A stretch of 64,000 nt of DNA, taken from Streptomyces sp. 378. GTDB taxonomy: Bacteria; Actinomycetota; Actinomycetes; Streptomycetales; Streptomycetaceae. The translations under genes and the position numbers were made by a program. Positions 8,887 to 17,581 of the stretch are shown here, in pieces. Position 1 is the first letter of the stretch. Each line of letters opens with the position of its first letter. The DNA lies in assembly GCF_030124145.1 (NCBI RefSeq), contig NZ_JASKMS010000009.1, positions 124,001 to 188,000 on the forward strand, in the 5' to 3' direction. The notes beneath the pieces were generated by a model. The model was not told the origin of the DNA and did not search any database. It was given only the letters and a program-made list of their open reading frames with translations.

Positions 8887-9944
8887 GGACGACCACGTCC
8901 ATCGCGACGCACTACGAACAGTTCCTGCAACTGCTCGCCCGCGATGCCCGCGATACCTGCGATACCCGCGATACCTACGACACGGGGGACGCCCGCGACG
9001 GGCTCCGCGCCCGGTACGGCGAACGGGTCGACCCGTCGGGCGGATCGCAGCCGATCCTGCTGACCCGCGACGAGTGGATGCGGAACCAGATCGACCTGAC
9101 GCTGGCGCTGGGCGGGCTGCTGACCGAGGACGACGTCGTGGTCTCGGCCGTGCCGTACGAACTGTCGTTCATCGGCGCCGAGGTGGACCGCGTGATCGAG
9201 ATGGTCGGCGCCTCGGTGATCAGCGTCGGCACGAGCGGGACCATCTGCCCGATGCCCCGGCTGCTCGGGCTGATCGAGCAGTACGAAGTGACGGCCCTGG
9301 TGTGCTCGCCGAGCTTCGCCGCGGAGCTGGCGACCCTCGCGGTCGCGCTGGGACGACGACCGGAGGACTCGACGATCCGGGCGATCGTCTGTGTGGGGGA
9401 GGCCTGCTCCACCGAGCGGCTCGACCGCATCGGCGCCGCCTGGGCGGCGAGAAGCTCCGCCCTGTACGGGACGCCGTCGACACCGACGGTCGCCGTCGCC
9501 TGCGAGTCCGGTGCACTGCACCTGTGCGATCACCGGTTGCGGGCCGAGGTCCGCGGTGGCCTGCGCGGTGAGCTGCTTCTGGACTGCTCGCCGACCGGGG
9601 AGCTCGTCGAACTGTGGCCGGCGGACCGCGGCTGCGACTGCGGCTCCACGAGCCGGATCCTGGTGCCGCTCGGCAGCACGGCGTCGGCGGTGCGCGGTCC
9701 GGACGGCTTGGTCTCGGCGCTGGACGTGGAGCGGATCGTGTTCGGCCACAGCAGGCTCGCACCGCACTTCGCCTGCGACCTCCGAAACGGCACGTTCCAC
9801 GTGACCTGCGCCGTGGCCGACCCCCGAGCGGTCGACGTGGACGCGATGCGGCGGGCGATCCGCAGCGGCATCGGCGAGGCGCTCGGGGTCGAGGCCGAGG
9901 TCACGGTCGTCGGAGTGCAGGACTGGAGTACCGCCACGTCATGA
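8883..9944 (+). CDS. Shortened, probably inactive PaaK-like ligase paralogue
   Basis: 353 residues starting at GTG 8883, overlapping the UvrA-fusion stop. It aligns with the ligase at 1246-2625 from its nucleotide-binding region onward (VPYELSFIGAEVDRVIEM matches VPYELAGVGQDLDRAIEI), but about 100 N-terminal residues are gone. The key motifs have decayed: SSGTGNGRP is replaced by PSGGSQP, GMTETN by GTPSTPT, and RYRTGD by LWPADRG. The CDCGS loop survives. It is unlikely to adenylate substrates and may be a structural or substrate-binding partner of the complete ligase (inferred). Residues 20-39 are a run of Arg-Asp-Thr-like triplets encoded by a 9-bp tandem repeat. Confidence 0.72.
   Translation: MRTTTSIATHYEQFLQLLARDARDTCDTRDTYDTGDARDGLRARYGERVDPSGGSQPILLTRDEWMRNQIDLTLALGGLLTEDDVVVSAVPYELSFIGAEVDRVIEMVGASVISVGTSGTICPMPRLLGLIEQYEVTALVCSPSFAAELATLAVALGRRPEDSTIRAIVCVGEACSTERLDRIGAAWAARSSALYGTPSTPTVAVACESGALHLCDHRLRAEVRGGLRGELLLDCSPTGELVELWPADRGCDCGSTSRILVPLGSTASAVRGPDGLVSALDVERIVFGHSRLAPHFACDLRNGTFHVTCAVADPRAVDVDAMRRAIRSGIGEALGVEAEVTVVGVQDWSTATS
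8940..8999 (+). repeat. In-frame 9-bp tandem repeat
   Basis: About six and a half 9-bp units of the pattern CGCGATRCC, drifting toward GACACG/GACGCC at the 3' end. They encode RDA RDT CDT RDT YDT GDA RD near the N-terminus of the shortened ligase. Because the unit is a multiple of three, copy-number change would not disrupt the reading frame. Confidence 0.85.
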
Positions 9945-10013
9945 CCCGCACCCGGCCGCGGCACGCAGCCGCCGCGGCCGATCCACCGGTGGCATCCCGA
10001 GGAGACAAGACGT

Positions 10014-10952
10014 ATGAGGGTAGCGGTAGTACAGACCCGATGGGTCGACGATCACGAGGACGGCCTGCGCAACGCCTACCAGGCGATCGAGGACGCCTGC
10101 GGCGCCGGCGACGTCGACCTGGTGTGCTTTCCCGAGTTCCTGCTCGGCCCGCCGTGGTACATGCCGGGACAGGACGGCCTGAGGGGGCGGACCGACACCC
10201 CCGTCCCGGGGCCGGTCGTCGACGGCTTCCAGTCCCTGGCCCGCAAGCTCGGCACGCACATCCTGCTGGGTTCGCTCGTCGAGGACATGCAGGACGGCAT
10301 GTACCGGAACACGTCCCTGCTGATCGGCCGGCAGGGCGTCATCACCGGGCGCGCCGTCAAGGCACACGCCTTCGGCAACGAGATGGTGGTGTGCCGTCAG
10401 GCGGACTCGCTCGGCGTCCTGTCCACCGAGTTCGGGCGGATCGGCATCGCCGTGTGCTCGGACTTCTGGATCCCGGAGGTCGTCCGGCTGCTGGCCCTGG
10501 CCGGCGCGCGAACGATCTTCGTGCCGGGCGGGACGCTGGGGCAGAACCAGCCGCTGATGGTGAACGCGTTGCGCACGGCGGCGTACCTGAACGACGTCAA
10601 CATCGTCTACGCGAGTTCGGTCGGTGTCGTCCGCGGGAAACGCGGGGACCGGCTCGTGGAGATCCACTTCGCCGGCACCAGCCTGGTCGCCCGCCCGGAG
10701 GGCGTGATCGCGCAGGCCGGCAGCGACGAACCGGAGACCCTCGTCGTCGACCTCGACGAGCCCGCGGAGGGCGACGGCCGCCGCTGGCAGCAGCTCCGCA
10801 GGCCCGACGCCTACCGGGCGCTGCTCACCCCGTACGCCGGTGCCGACCGGGATCTCGCGGCCGAACTGCGGGCGAGCCTGACCGGGGGCGGTGGTCCGGA
10901 CCGCGGCCGGCCCGTCGCCGCCACCAGCGCACATGAGGGGACTCGTCCATGA
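10014..10952 (+). CDS. Nitrilase-superfamily carbon-nitrogen hydrolase with intact triad
   Basis: 312 residues. This is the only one of the four cluster nitrilase-fold proteins with a complete Glu-Lys-Cys triad: Glu41 (FPEFL), Lys116 (GRAVKAHAF) and Cys148 (AVCSDFW). Family members hydrolyse, or in some cases form, C-N bonds of amides, carbamoyl groups and nitriles. ATG 10014 is preceded by GGAGACAAG. The gap of about 70 bases before it is one of the larger spaces in the operon. The stop overlaps the start of the next nitrilase-fold gene by 4 bases, suggesting the two products are made together. Substrate unknown. Confidence 0.82.
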   Translation: MRVAVVQTRWVDDHEDGLRNAYQAIEDACGAGDVDLVCFPEFLLGPPWYMPGQDGLRGRTDTPVPGPVVDGFQSLARKLGTHILLGSLVEDMQDGMYRNTSLLIGRQGVITGRAVKAHAFGNEMVVCRQADSLGVLSTEFGRIGIAVCSDFWIPEVVRLLALAGARTIFVPGGTLGQNQPLMVNALRTAAYLNDVNIVYASSVGVVRGKRGDRLVEIHFAGTSLVARPEGVIAQAGSDEPETLVVDLDEPAEGDGRRWQQLRRPDAYRALLTPYAGADRDLAAELRASLTGGGGPDRGRPVAATSAHEGTRP

Positions 10953-11737
10953 CCATCTTCGTAGCCCAACACGCCCGCCGGGCCACCCCCGAGGCGACGG
11001 CCGACGCCGTACTCGACGATCTCGACAGCCGGGTGACCGACGGGGCATCGTTCGTCGTCCTCCCCGAGAACGCGTTCACCACCGGCGACGCCCCCCAGGT
11101 ACTGCCCCGGCCGCTGCGTGAGCGGTGTCTGGGCCGCCTGTCGACACTGGCACGGACCCGCGGTACCTACGTGCTCACCGGCTCGTGGGCGGAGGAACGG
11201 CCAGGTGGCGAACTGGTGCAGGTGGCCAGGCTGCTGGATCCCCGCGGCTCGGAGAGCGCCCGGGTGGAGCGGCCCGTCCTCGCCGACGGGACGACCGGCA
11301 CCGGCGACGACTTCCCGGTCGTCGAGACGCCGTTCGGCCACGTCGGCGTGCTGCTCGGCCCTGATTTCTGGCTGGTCGAACCACCGCGCATCGAATGCCT
11401 GGCGGGCGCGGAACTGCTGCTGGTCTCCGGTTCTCTGGACGGCGCGCAGCAGGCCGCGCAGCGCGCCGCGGTCTGGGGCATCGCGACGCTCAACACCGTC
11501 GCGGTCGCCTTCGCCGGTTCGCTGAGCGAACGCTGCGGTGGGGGCAGTGCCGTGGCGGTACCCGAGGGGTTCGTCGCCGAGGCGGGCGCCGACGAGGGCG
11601 TCATCGAGGCGCCCTGGGACGTCGAGAGGATCCGGCACCTGCGCGAGCCCGACCTGCGCTTCCAGCAGACCCTGTGGTTCGGGCTGTGGGCCCGCCGGAC
11701 GGAGCTGTACACGGACCTCACGGCGCAGGTGGTGTGA
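10949..11737 (+). CDS. Nitrilase-fold protein lacking the nucleophile (C to G)
   Basis: 262 residues, clearly paralogous to the preceding protein. Glu40 (LPENAF) is kept, but the lysine position is Arg108 and the nucleophile position is Gly137 (LLGPDFW against AVCSDFW in its neighbour). It therefore should not perform the thioester chemistry of this family. Its start overlaps the active paralogue by 4 bases. Because nitrilases assemble as dimers and spirals, a regulatory or structural partner role is plausible but inferred. Confidence 0.8.
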   Translation: MTIFVAQHARRATPEATADAVLDDLDSRVTDGASFVVLPENAFTTGDAPQVLPRPLRERCLGRLSTLARTRGTYVLTGSWAEERPGGELVQVARLLDPRGSESARVERPVLADGTTGTGDDFPVVETPFGHVGVLLGPDFWLVEPPRIECLAGAELLLVSGSLDGAQQAAQRAAVWGIATLNTVAVAFAGSLSERCGGGSAVAVPEGFVAEAGADEGVIEAPWDVERIRHLREPDLRFQQTLWFGLWARRTELYTDLTAQVV

Positions 11738-11738
11738 G

Positions 11739-12920
11739 ATGCGTGACGCGGGCGCTCCCGCCTCCGACGTCCGACGACGGATCGCGACGGAGCTGGCAGA
11801 CGACGTGCCGTGGAACCGGGTGCTCAACTCCATCTGCACCGAACCGCATCCGCTGGGCGTGGAGATGGCCGCTGCGGCGGCGCACACCAACCTCGGCGAC
11901 GTGCGCATCTTCCGCGGTACCAAGCGGATCGAGCGCAAGGTCGTCGAGCTGCTGCTCGATCTGCTGGACAACCCCGGCGGGTCGGGGAGTCTGGTGTCCG
12001 GGGGGACCGAGGCGAACCTGATCGCGATGCTGGTGGCCCGCGAGTCGGCGCGTGCCCGGGGGCGGCTGACCGACCGGCCCGAAGTCGTGGTCAGCAGCAC
12101 CGTGCACTTCTCCTTCACCAAGGTCTTCGGCCTGCTGGGGCTGACCCCGGTGGTCGTGCCGGTCGACGAGTCCCTGCGGTTGCCGGCCGGTGAGGTGGCC
12201 CGGCGTATCGGCGAGCACACCGTGGCGGTCGTCGCCACCGCGGGCAGCAGCGAGTTCGGTGTGGTCGACGCGGTCGACGAGATCGGCCCGGTGGTGGCCG
12301 GACGGGGCGTGCATCTGCACGTGGACGCGGCCACCGGTGGCTTCATCATCCCCTTCGCCCGTGAACTCGGCCACGACCTGCCGCAGTTCGACTTCACCGT
12401 CGACGGCGTCGACTCGATCACCATCGACCCGCACAAGTACGGACTGGCCAACGTCCCGGCCGGAGCGATCCTGTTCCGGGGCGCCCAGGACGCCGGACGC
12501 TTCGCGGTCGATTCCTTCTTCATCGACACGCCGGTGCACAACACCCTGCTCGGCACCCGTCCGGGCGCCGCCGCGGTGTCGACCTACGCGGTGCTGGAGC
12601 GCCTGGGGCGTGACGGCTTCCTCGACCTCACCCGGACCAACTACGAGGTGACGAGGTATCTGGTGGACGGGTTGCGCGCGGCCGGGCACGAGCTGTTCAC
12701 CGAACCGCAACTGAATATCGTGGTGGTGAGGATGCCGCACGCGGTGCGGATCTCGCAGCTGCTGGAGACCAGGGGCTGGATCGTCTCCACCTCCAAGCGG
12801 TTCGGCGAAACCCTGCGGCTGGTCGTCACCCGCCATGTGACACCGAAGATGGTGGACGAGTTCCTTCCGGAGCTGGAGCGGGCGTGCAAGGACGTCGCTG
12901 CCGAGGTGGCGCCGCGATGA
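11739..12920 (+). CDS. PLP-dependent decarboxylase, MfnA/tyrosine decarboxylase-like
   Basis: 393 residues of the group II PLP-decarboxylase fold, similar to archaeal MfnA tyrosine/aspartate decarboxylases. The PLP lysine is Lys233 in DPHKYGLANVPAG. Upstream, SGGTEANLIAM binds the phosphate and HVDAATGG supplies the pyridine-nitrogen aspartate. It probably decarboxylates an aromatic or related amino acid; tyrosine or DOPA would fit the hydroxylase neighbours, but aspartate cannot be excluded. ATG 11739 follows the previous stop by one base, and the stop overlaps the next start by 4 bases. Confidence 0.8.
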   Translation: MRDAGAPASDVRRRIATELADDVPWNRVLNSICTEPHPLGVEMAAAAAHTNLGDVRIFRGTKRIERKVVELLLDLLDNPGGSGSLVSGGTEANLIAMLVARESARARGRLTDRPEVVVSSTVHFSFTKVFGLLGLTPVVVPVDESLRLPAGEVARRIGEHTVAVVATAGSSEFGVVDAVDEIGPVVAGRGVHLHVDAATGGFIIPFARELGHDLPQFDFTVDGVDSITIDPHKYGLANVPAGAILFRGAQDAGRFAVDSFFIDTPVHNTLLGTRPGAAAVSTYAVLERLGRDGFLDLTRTNYEVTRYLVDGLRAAGHELFTEPQLNIVVVRMPHAVRISQLLETRGWIVSTSKRFGETLRLVVTRHVTPKMVDEFLPELERACKDVAAEVAPR

Positions 12921-13768
12921 GCCTCTTCCGTGGCCCGCGAACCCGACTCGCCGCCCTGCAGATGCGGATCGAGCCCGGGCAGCGGGAGGACAACCTGGCG
13001 CGAGCCGCCAAGCTGCTGTCCACCGCACGAGAACGCGAGGCCGATCTGGCGTGCCTGCCGGCGACGTTCGCCACCGGCCTCAACTTCCCGACCCTGCGCA
13101 CCGACGCCACCGCCGAGGACGGCCCGGTCGTCGAGTTCCTCGCCGAGCAGGCCCGCACCCTCGGCATCCACATCGCGGCGGGCGTGCTGCTGTCGGACGG
13201 GCGGGACGTCTTCGACGCCGCCGTGCTCATGGGTCCCGGCGGCGACCCGCTCGGCTGGTACCACCGCGCCTGCGTGTGGGCGGGCGAGGCCGAGTACATC
13301 TCCACCGGCTCGCCGGGCGCGGTGATCGACACGCCCGTCGGGCGGATCGGCCTTCAGGTCAGCTACGACCTGCGGTTCCCCGAGGCGAGTCGACAGTACC
13401 TCGCCCAGGACGCCGACCTCGTCGTCTGTGTGGCGAACCTCTTCGGGCCGTTCTCGCACCCGCTGCGCTCCCTGTGCCGCGCCCGGGCCGCGGACAACGA
13501 GTGCGCGCTGGTGCTCGCCAGCGGCGTGGGCGAGAACCGCTTCGCGAACATGGCCTACGTCGGCCGCAGCATGATCGTCGACGGTCTGGTGCAGGACGCC
13601 CGGCAGGACCCGGAGGCGGACATCCTCGCCGAGGCCGCCCCGGGCAGCCGGGAAGCGGTCATCGACGCGGACGTGTACTGGCGCCAGCGGCGGAAGGTCC
13701 GCGCCGGACTGCCGTTCCACGACGACCTGCGCTCGACCTGGACCACGATCCACGGAGGGCGCGCCTGA
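12917..13768 (+). CDS. Nitrilase-fold protein with all three catalytic residues replaced
   Basis: 283 residues with the fold signature SYDLRFPEAS and family-typical spacing. All three catalytic positions are changed: Ala49 for Glu (LPATFATG), Arg117 for Lys (WYHRACVW) and Ser149 for Cys (LQVSYDLRF). Surrounding structural motifs are well preserved and codon bias is normal, so this is a maintained gene rather than a decaying one. ATG 12917 overlaps the decarboxylase stop, and its own stop overlaps the permease start. Non-hydrolytic binding or scaffolding is inferred. Confidence 0.8.
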   Translation: MSLFRGPRTRLAALQMRIEPGQREDNLARAAKLLSTAREREADLACLPATFATGLNFPTLRTDATAEDGPVVEFLAEQARTLGIHIAAGVLLSDGRDVFDAAVLMGPGGDPLGWYHRACVWAGEAEYISTGSPGAVIDTPVGRIGLQVSYDLRFPEASRQYLAQDADLVVCVANLFGPFSHPLRSLCRARAADNECALVLASGVGENRFANMAYVGRSMIVDGLVQDARQDPEADILAEAAPGSREAVIDADVYWRQRRKVRAGLPFHDDLRSTWTTIHGGRA

Positions 13769-14544
13769 TGAGGGCAACGCGTATGCAGCCGGAGTCCGGC
13801 TGGCTCGGTGACGTACTCGGCCTTGTCGTCATGGACATGCGGCAGTTCTTCGACAACCGTCTGTTCGCGGTCTCGACCCTGCTGACGTCGGTGTCGATGG
13901 TGCTCGCCTTCGGGGCGGCGACCGACCAGATGGTGAGCCCGGCGCCGACGGCCGCCGACTACTTCGGTTTCGTCTTCCCCGGCATCATCGGCGCCGGCAT
14001 CATGTTCAGCTGCACCTACACCGTCGGCTACACGGTCATCGTCGACCGCAACCGCCGCACCATCGAGGACCTCATCCTCTCGCCCCTGTCGTACTCCGGC
14101 TTCCTGCTCGCCCGGATCGTCGGCGTGGTGCTCAAGTGCCTGTTCCAGTTCGTGCTGGTGCTCCTGCTCGGCGTCGGGGTCTTCGACGCCCGGATCGAGT
14201 CGGTGCCGATGCTCACGCTGGGCTTCTTCACCGCGTGCACGGCCTTCGCCGGCCTCGGGATCCTCATCGCCACCTACACCAACGAGATCTCCTTCCCGGC
14301 GGTGGTGAACATCATCGTGATCCCGCTGATGTACTTCGCCGGGATCTTCTTCCCCCTCGACAACCTCGGCACGCTGGGAGACGTGTTCGACAAGCTCCCC
14401 CTCGCGGTGCACGTCGACATGTTCCGCGCCGCCACCTCACCGGACGTCTCGGCCACCGGCGCGTCGGTGCTGGCGGTGGCCTACTCGTTCCTGGCCCTCT
14501 CCCTCGCGGCGTGGGCCTTCCGCAGGAGGATCGGCCATGGCTGA
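13768..14544 (+). CDS. ABC-2 type transporter permease
   Basis: 258 residues with about six hydrophobic segments, including IIGAGIMFSCTYTVGYTVIV and VVNIIVIPLMYFAGIFFP, the latter typical of ABC-2 drug exporters. The ERLILSPLS-like region reads EDLILSPLSYSGFLLARI, matching NodJ/DrrB-type permeases. It pairs with the ATPase encoded next (overlap of 8 bases) and would export the cluster product or an intermediate across the cytoplasmic membrane. ATG 13768 overlaps the preceding stop. Confidence 0.85.
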   Translation: MRATRMQPESGWLGDVLGLVVMDMRQFFDNRLFAVSTLLTSVSMVLAFGAATDQMVSPAPTAADYFGFVFPGIIGAGIMFSCTYTVGYTVIVDRNRRTIEDLILSPLSYSGFLLARIVGVVLKCLFQFVLVLLLGVGVFDARIESVPMLTLGFFTACTAFAGLGILIATYTNEISFPAVVNIIVIPLMYFAGIFFPLDNLGTLGDVFDKLPLAVHVDMFRAATSPDVSATGASVLAVAYSFLALSLAAWAFRRRIGHG

Positions 14545-15511
14545 CACCACGAGCACCGCGGCGCCGGTCCTGTCGGTCTCCCGGCTCGACCACCGGGTGA
14601 GCCCCGACTTCGCCCTGCGCTCCCTCACCTTCTCCGTGCACGCGGGCGAGGGCATGGCCATCATCGGCACCAACGGCGCCGGCAAGACCACGCTGATCCG
14701 GCTCGTCGCCGGGCTGCTGCGCCCCTCCGGCGGCGAGGTGCGCATCTGCGGCACCGCCCCCCGCCGCTGGGGCCGGGTCGGCCGCCACATCGGCTACGTC
14801 CAGCAGGCCAAGGACCTCCCGGACGGCGTCAGCGTGGAGACCTACGTCAAACACCAGCTCAAGCTCCGGCGGGCCGACCCCGGCCGGTACGAGGAGCTGA
14901 TCGCCCTGGCCGAACTGGAGCAGTACCGCCACCAGTACGTGCGCAGTCTCTCCGGCGGCAGCCAGCGCAAACTGCACGTCATCTGCGCCGTCGCGCACCG
15001 GCCCGACCTGCTGATCCTCGACGAACCGACCACCGGCCTGGACCCGACGGCGCGCGAGACGCTGCTGGGGATGCTGGGGAGCCTGAAGAAGGACGGCGTC
15101 GGCGTGCTGTTCGCCAGCCATCACCGCGACGAACTGGTCGCGCTGGCCGACTCCGTCGTGGTGCTCCACCAGGGACGGCAGATCAAGGACGCCTCCCTCG
15201 ACGCCGTCACCCGGTGGGGTGAACGCTCCAGCCTGATCATCGAGGCCTTCACCGAGACGCACCTGGCACGGCTGCGTTCCTGGGCCGGGCAGGAGGCCGA
15301 GGCCGGCGGTCTGGTCCGTTCCGTCCGCACCGTCGATCAGGGCGTGCGGCTCGACCTGGCCGACGGCGACCATCAAGGCACTCTGGCCGAGGTGGTCGCC
15401 CGGGCCCACGCGGCCGGCCTCGCCCTGCGCTCCGCGTCCTACTTCCAGCCCACTCTGGCGGACGTCGTCCGTTCCATCGTCGACCGAGTCGAACCGGAGG
15501 ACATCGCATGA
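14537..15511 (+). CDS. ABC transporter ATP-binding protein
   Basis: 324 residues. Walker A is GTNGAGKTT, the signature is LSGGSQRK, Walker B with its glutamate is LLILDEPTTGLD, and the H-loop lies in ASHHRDE. This is the DrrA/NodI type that energises an ABC-2 permease. About 100 residues follow the nucleotide-binding domain, as in DrrA. It is coupled to the permease gene before it and the radical SAM gene after it. Likely function: efflux-based self-protection. Confidence 0.88.
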   Translation: MADTTSTAAPVLSVSRLDHRVSPDFALRSLTFSVHAGEGMAIIGTNGAGKTTLIRLVAGLLRPSGGEVRICGTAPRRWGRVGRHIGYVQQAKDLPDGVSVETYVKHQLKLRRADPGRYEELIALAELEQYRHQYVRSLSGGSQRKLHVICAVAHRPDLLILDEPTTGLDPTARETLLGMLGSLKKDGVGVLFASHHRDELVALADSVVVLHQGRQIKDASLDAVTRWGERSSLIIEAFTETHLARLRSWAGQEAEAGGLVRSVRTVDQGVRLDLADGDHQGTLAEVVARAHAAGLALRSASYFQPTLADVVRSIVDRVEPEDIA

Positions 15512-16887
15512 GCATCACGACCACGACCACCAGCATGCCGTTCTGGAAGGAGTATCCGGAGCGCGACAGCGAATGGGTACGGCAGTACCCGACCAAGCAC
15601 GTGCCGGTGAACGAGGAGGAGGTGTTCGCCCGCAAGCCCATGGGCGTCTACGTCCACATCCCGTTCTGCAACCGGCTCTGCTTCAGCTGCCCGTACATCA
15701 AGCACCAGACCGACCGGGACCTCACCCGCACCTACCTGGAAGCGCTGAAGACGGAGATCACCAACTACGCCGAGCGCCCCTACATCCAGGACCACGTCAT
15801 CACCCTCGGCTACATCGGCGGCGGCACCCCGACCGCGCTGACCGCCCCCCAGCTCGACGACCTGCTGGGCCACATGTTCAGCAGCCTGAACGTCGAGGAG
15901 GGCGCGGACTTCTCCATCGAGACCACCCCCGTCGACATCACCGAACGCAAGGCCACCGTCCTGCTGGAGCGCGGGATACGGCGCATCAGCCTCGGCGTTC
16001 AGACCTTCGTGCCGGAGGAGCTGAAGAACATCGGCCGCCCGAACGATCCGGAGATGCTCAAGGAGAGCATCCGGCTGCTGCGCCGGTGCGGCTTCGAGAA
16101 CATCAACATCGATCTGATGCACGGCATCAACGGGCAGACGATGGAGAGCTGGGAGCACAGCCTCGACGTCGCCATCGAACTCGGCGTCACCTGCATCTCG
16201 TTCTACACGTACATGGAGTTCGCGCAGATCTCCACCAAACGCAGGAAACTGCCGCCGGTCCCGGAGAAGGCCGTGGTCGACGACATGTTCCTGTTCGCCG
16301 CTGAGAAGCTGTCCGCAAACGGCTTCCTGGGCTACTACGGCGACTGCTTCGCCAAGCCGGGGTACCAGCCCAAGTACGGCGAGACGTCCTGGAGCGAGGA
16401 CATCCCCATCATCCCGCTCGGCCCCACCGCGACCGGGCACCTGCGCGACCACTGGTACTTCAACGAGCCCGACATCGGCCGCTACATCCAGACGGTGATG
16501 GAGGGCCGGCTGCCGATCTCCATGGGCAAGCACATCACCAAGTCGGAGGCGATCCGGCGCTCGATGGTCCTGGGCGTCAAGGCCGGTCGGGTCAACCGGG
16601 AGCGCTTCCGCCGGATCCACGGCGTCGACTTCATGGAGATGTTCCGCGCCGAGATCGACGACCTGATCGAGAAGGAACTCGTCACCGCCGACGAGAACGG
16701 CATCGAGGTGACCGGCCCGAAGGGCTGGTACTACCTGGACAACATCTCCAAGGCGTTCTACTCGCCGGAGTACCGGCGCTACCCGCAGCACCTGGGAGCG
16801 GACATCTCCGACTTCATCTCCAGCGGGCCGGTTCCCCTGCAGCTCACCACGCGCCCGAAGAACGAGGAGGCCGGCTGTGACCACTGA
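15508..16887 (+). CDS. HemN-like radical SAM enzyme, C10P-like cyclopropanation candidate
   Basis: 459 residues. The radical SAM cluster motif CX3CX2C is Cys54, Cys58 and Cys61 (HIPFCNRLCFSC), followed by the SAM-binding GGGTPT and a HemN-type C-terminal domain (SMVLGVKAGRVNRERF). In CC-1065 biosynthesis the HemN-like C10P works with methyltransferase C10Q to build the cyclopropane from a SAM-derived methylene. Here too the methyltransferase gene follows directly with an 11-bp overlap. Anaerobic coproporphyrinogen oxidase is unlikely given the cluster position and partner. Assignment to cyclopropane formation is inferred from the pair, not proven. Confidence 0.82.
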   Translation: MSITTTTTSMPFWKEYPERDSEWVRQYPTKHVPVNEEEVFARKPMGVYVHIPFCNRLCFSCPYIKHQTDRDLTRTYLEALKTEITNYAERPYIQDHVITLGYIGGGTPTALTAPQLDDLLGHMFSSLNVEEGADFSIETTPVDITERKATVLLERGIRRISLGVQTFVPEELKNIGRPNDPEMLKESIRLLRRCGFENINIDLMHGINGQTMESWEHSLDVAIELGVTCISFYTYMEFAQISTKRRKLPPVPEKAVVDDMFLFAAEKLSANGFLGYYGDCFAKPGYQPKYGETSWSEDIPIIPLGPTATGHLRDHWYFNEPDIGRYIQTVMEGRLPISMGKHITKSEAIRRSMVLGVKAGRVNRERFRRIHGVDFMEMFRAEIDDLIEKELVTADENGIEVTGPKGWYYLDNISKAFYSPEYRRYPQHLGADISDFISSGPVPLQLTTRPKNEEAGCDH

Positions 16888-17581
16888 GACCCGACTGCTG
16901 AACCTGAGTGAGCGCGTGCCGCAGCCCTCCCCGCACGACGACATCGACAAGGTGCGCTTCTACGACCTCGGCATGCGCCGCTCCGCGCTGATGGCGTACA
17001 AGCGACCGAGCGACCGCATCCTGGCCCACGTCCGCGACGGGATGACCGACCTCGTCGAGATCGGCTTCAACACCGGCCTGCTGTCCCTCCATGTGGCGGG
17101 CCGGCTGCCCGACCTGGCCGTGTCCGGGGTGGAGGAGAACCAGAACCTCGTCGACGTCGCCGAGGACAACCTGACGCTGGCCGTGTGGGCCAACAGCGCC
17201 GGCGACGTGGAGTTCGAGATGGCCAAGCTGAACCGGCTGCCCTTCCCGGACGACTCCGCGGACATCGTGTTCTCGTTCTCCTCGCTGCATCGCTGGCGCA
17301 GGCCGGTCGAGACGCTGAAGGAGTGCGCCCGCATCTGCAAGCCCGACGGCGTCGTGATCATCGAGGACATGAACCGGCACGCCGAGGAGGGGCACATCAC
17401 CTTCATCCTGCAGTTCGTGAAGGAGGGCGGCGACGAGTTCATGCGCTCGCTTCAGGCCGCCTACACCCGGGACGAGGCGGCCGAGCTGCTCCGGGAAGCC
17501 GGCCTGGCGGACTGGCAGGTGGTGGAGGAGGACCTCGGCCTGGTGATCTCCTCGCGTCCCCTCGAACCGGTGAGCCCGTGA
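16877..17581 (+). CDS. Class I SAM methyltransferase, partner of the HemN-like enzyme
   Basis: 234 residues starting at GTG 16877 within the end of the radical SAM gene. The SAM-binding region reads DLVEIGFNTGLLSLHV, followed by VSGVEENQNLV and the post-methyl motif DIVFSFSSLHRW. Its overlap with the HemN-like gene mirrors the C10P/C10Q arrangement. There the methyltransferase closes the cyclopropane by intramolecular substitution on a SAM adduct rather than by ordinary methyl transfer. A conventional O- or N-methylation remains possible. Confidence 0.8.
   Translation: MTTETRLLNLSERVPQPSPHDDIDKVRFYDLGMRRSALMAYKRPSDRILAHVRDGMTDLVEIGFNTGLLSLHVAGRLPDLAVSGVEENQNLVDVAEDNLTLAVWANSAGDVEFEMAKLNRLPFPDDSADIVFSFSSLHRWRRPVETLKECARICKPDGVVIIEDMNRHAEEGHITFILQFVKEGGDEFMRSLQAAYTRDEAAELLREAGLADWQVVEEDLGLVISSRPLEPVSP

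Noticed and set aside
15508..16887. Annotation as anaerobic coproporphyrinogen III oxidase
   Set aside because: The fold is HemN-like, but the gene overlaps a methyltransferase gene inside a biosynthetic operon, and the fourth Cys of the HemN CX3CX2CXC motif is absent.
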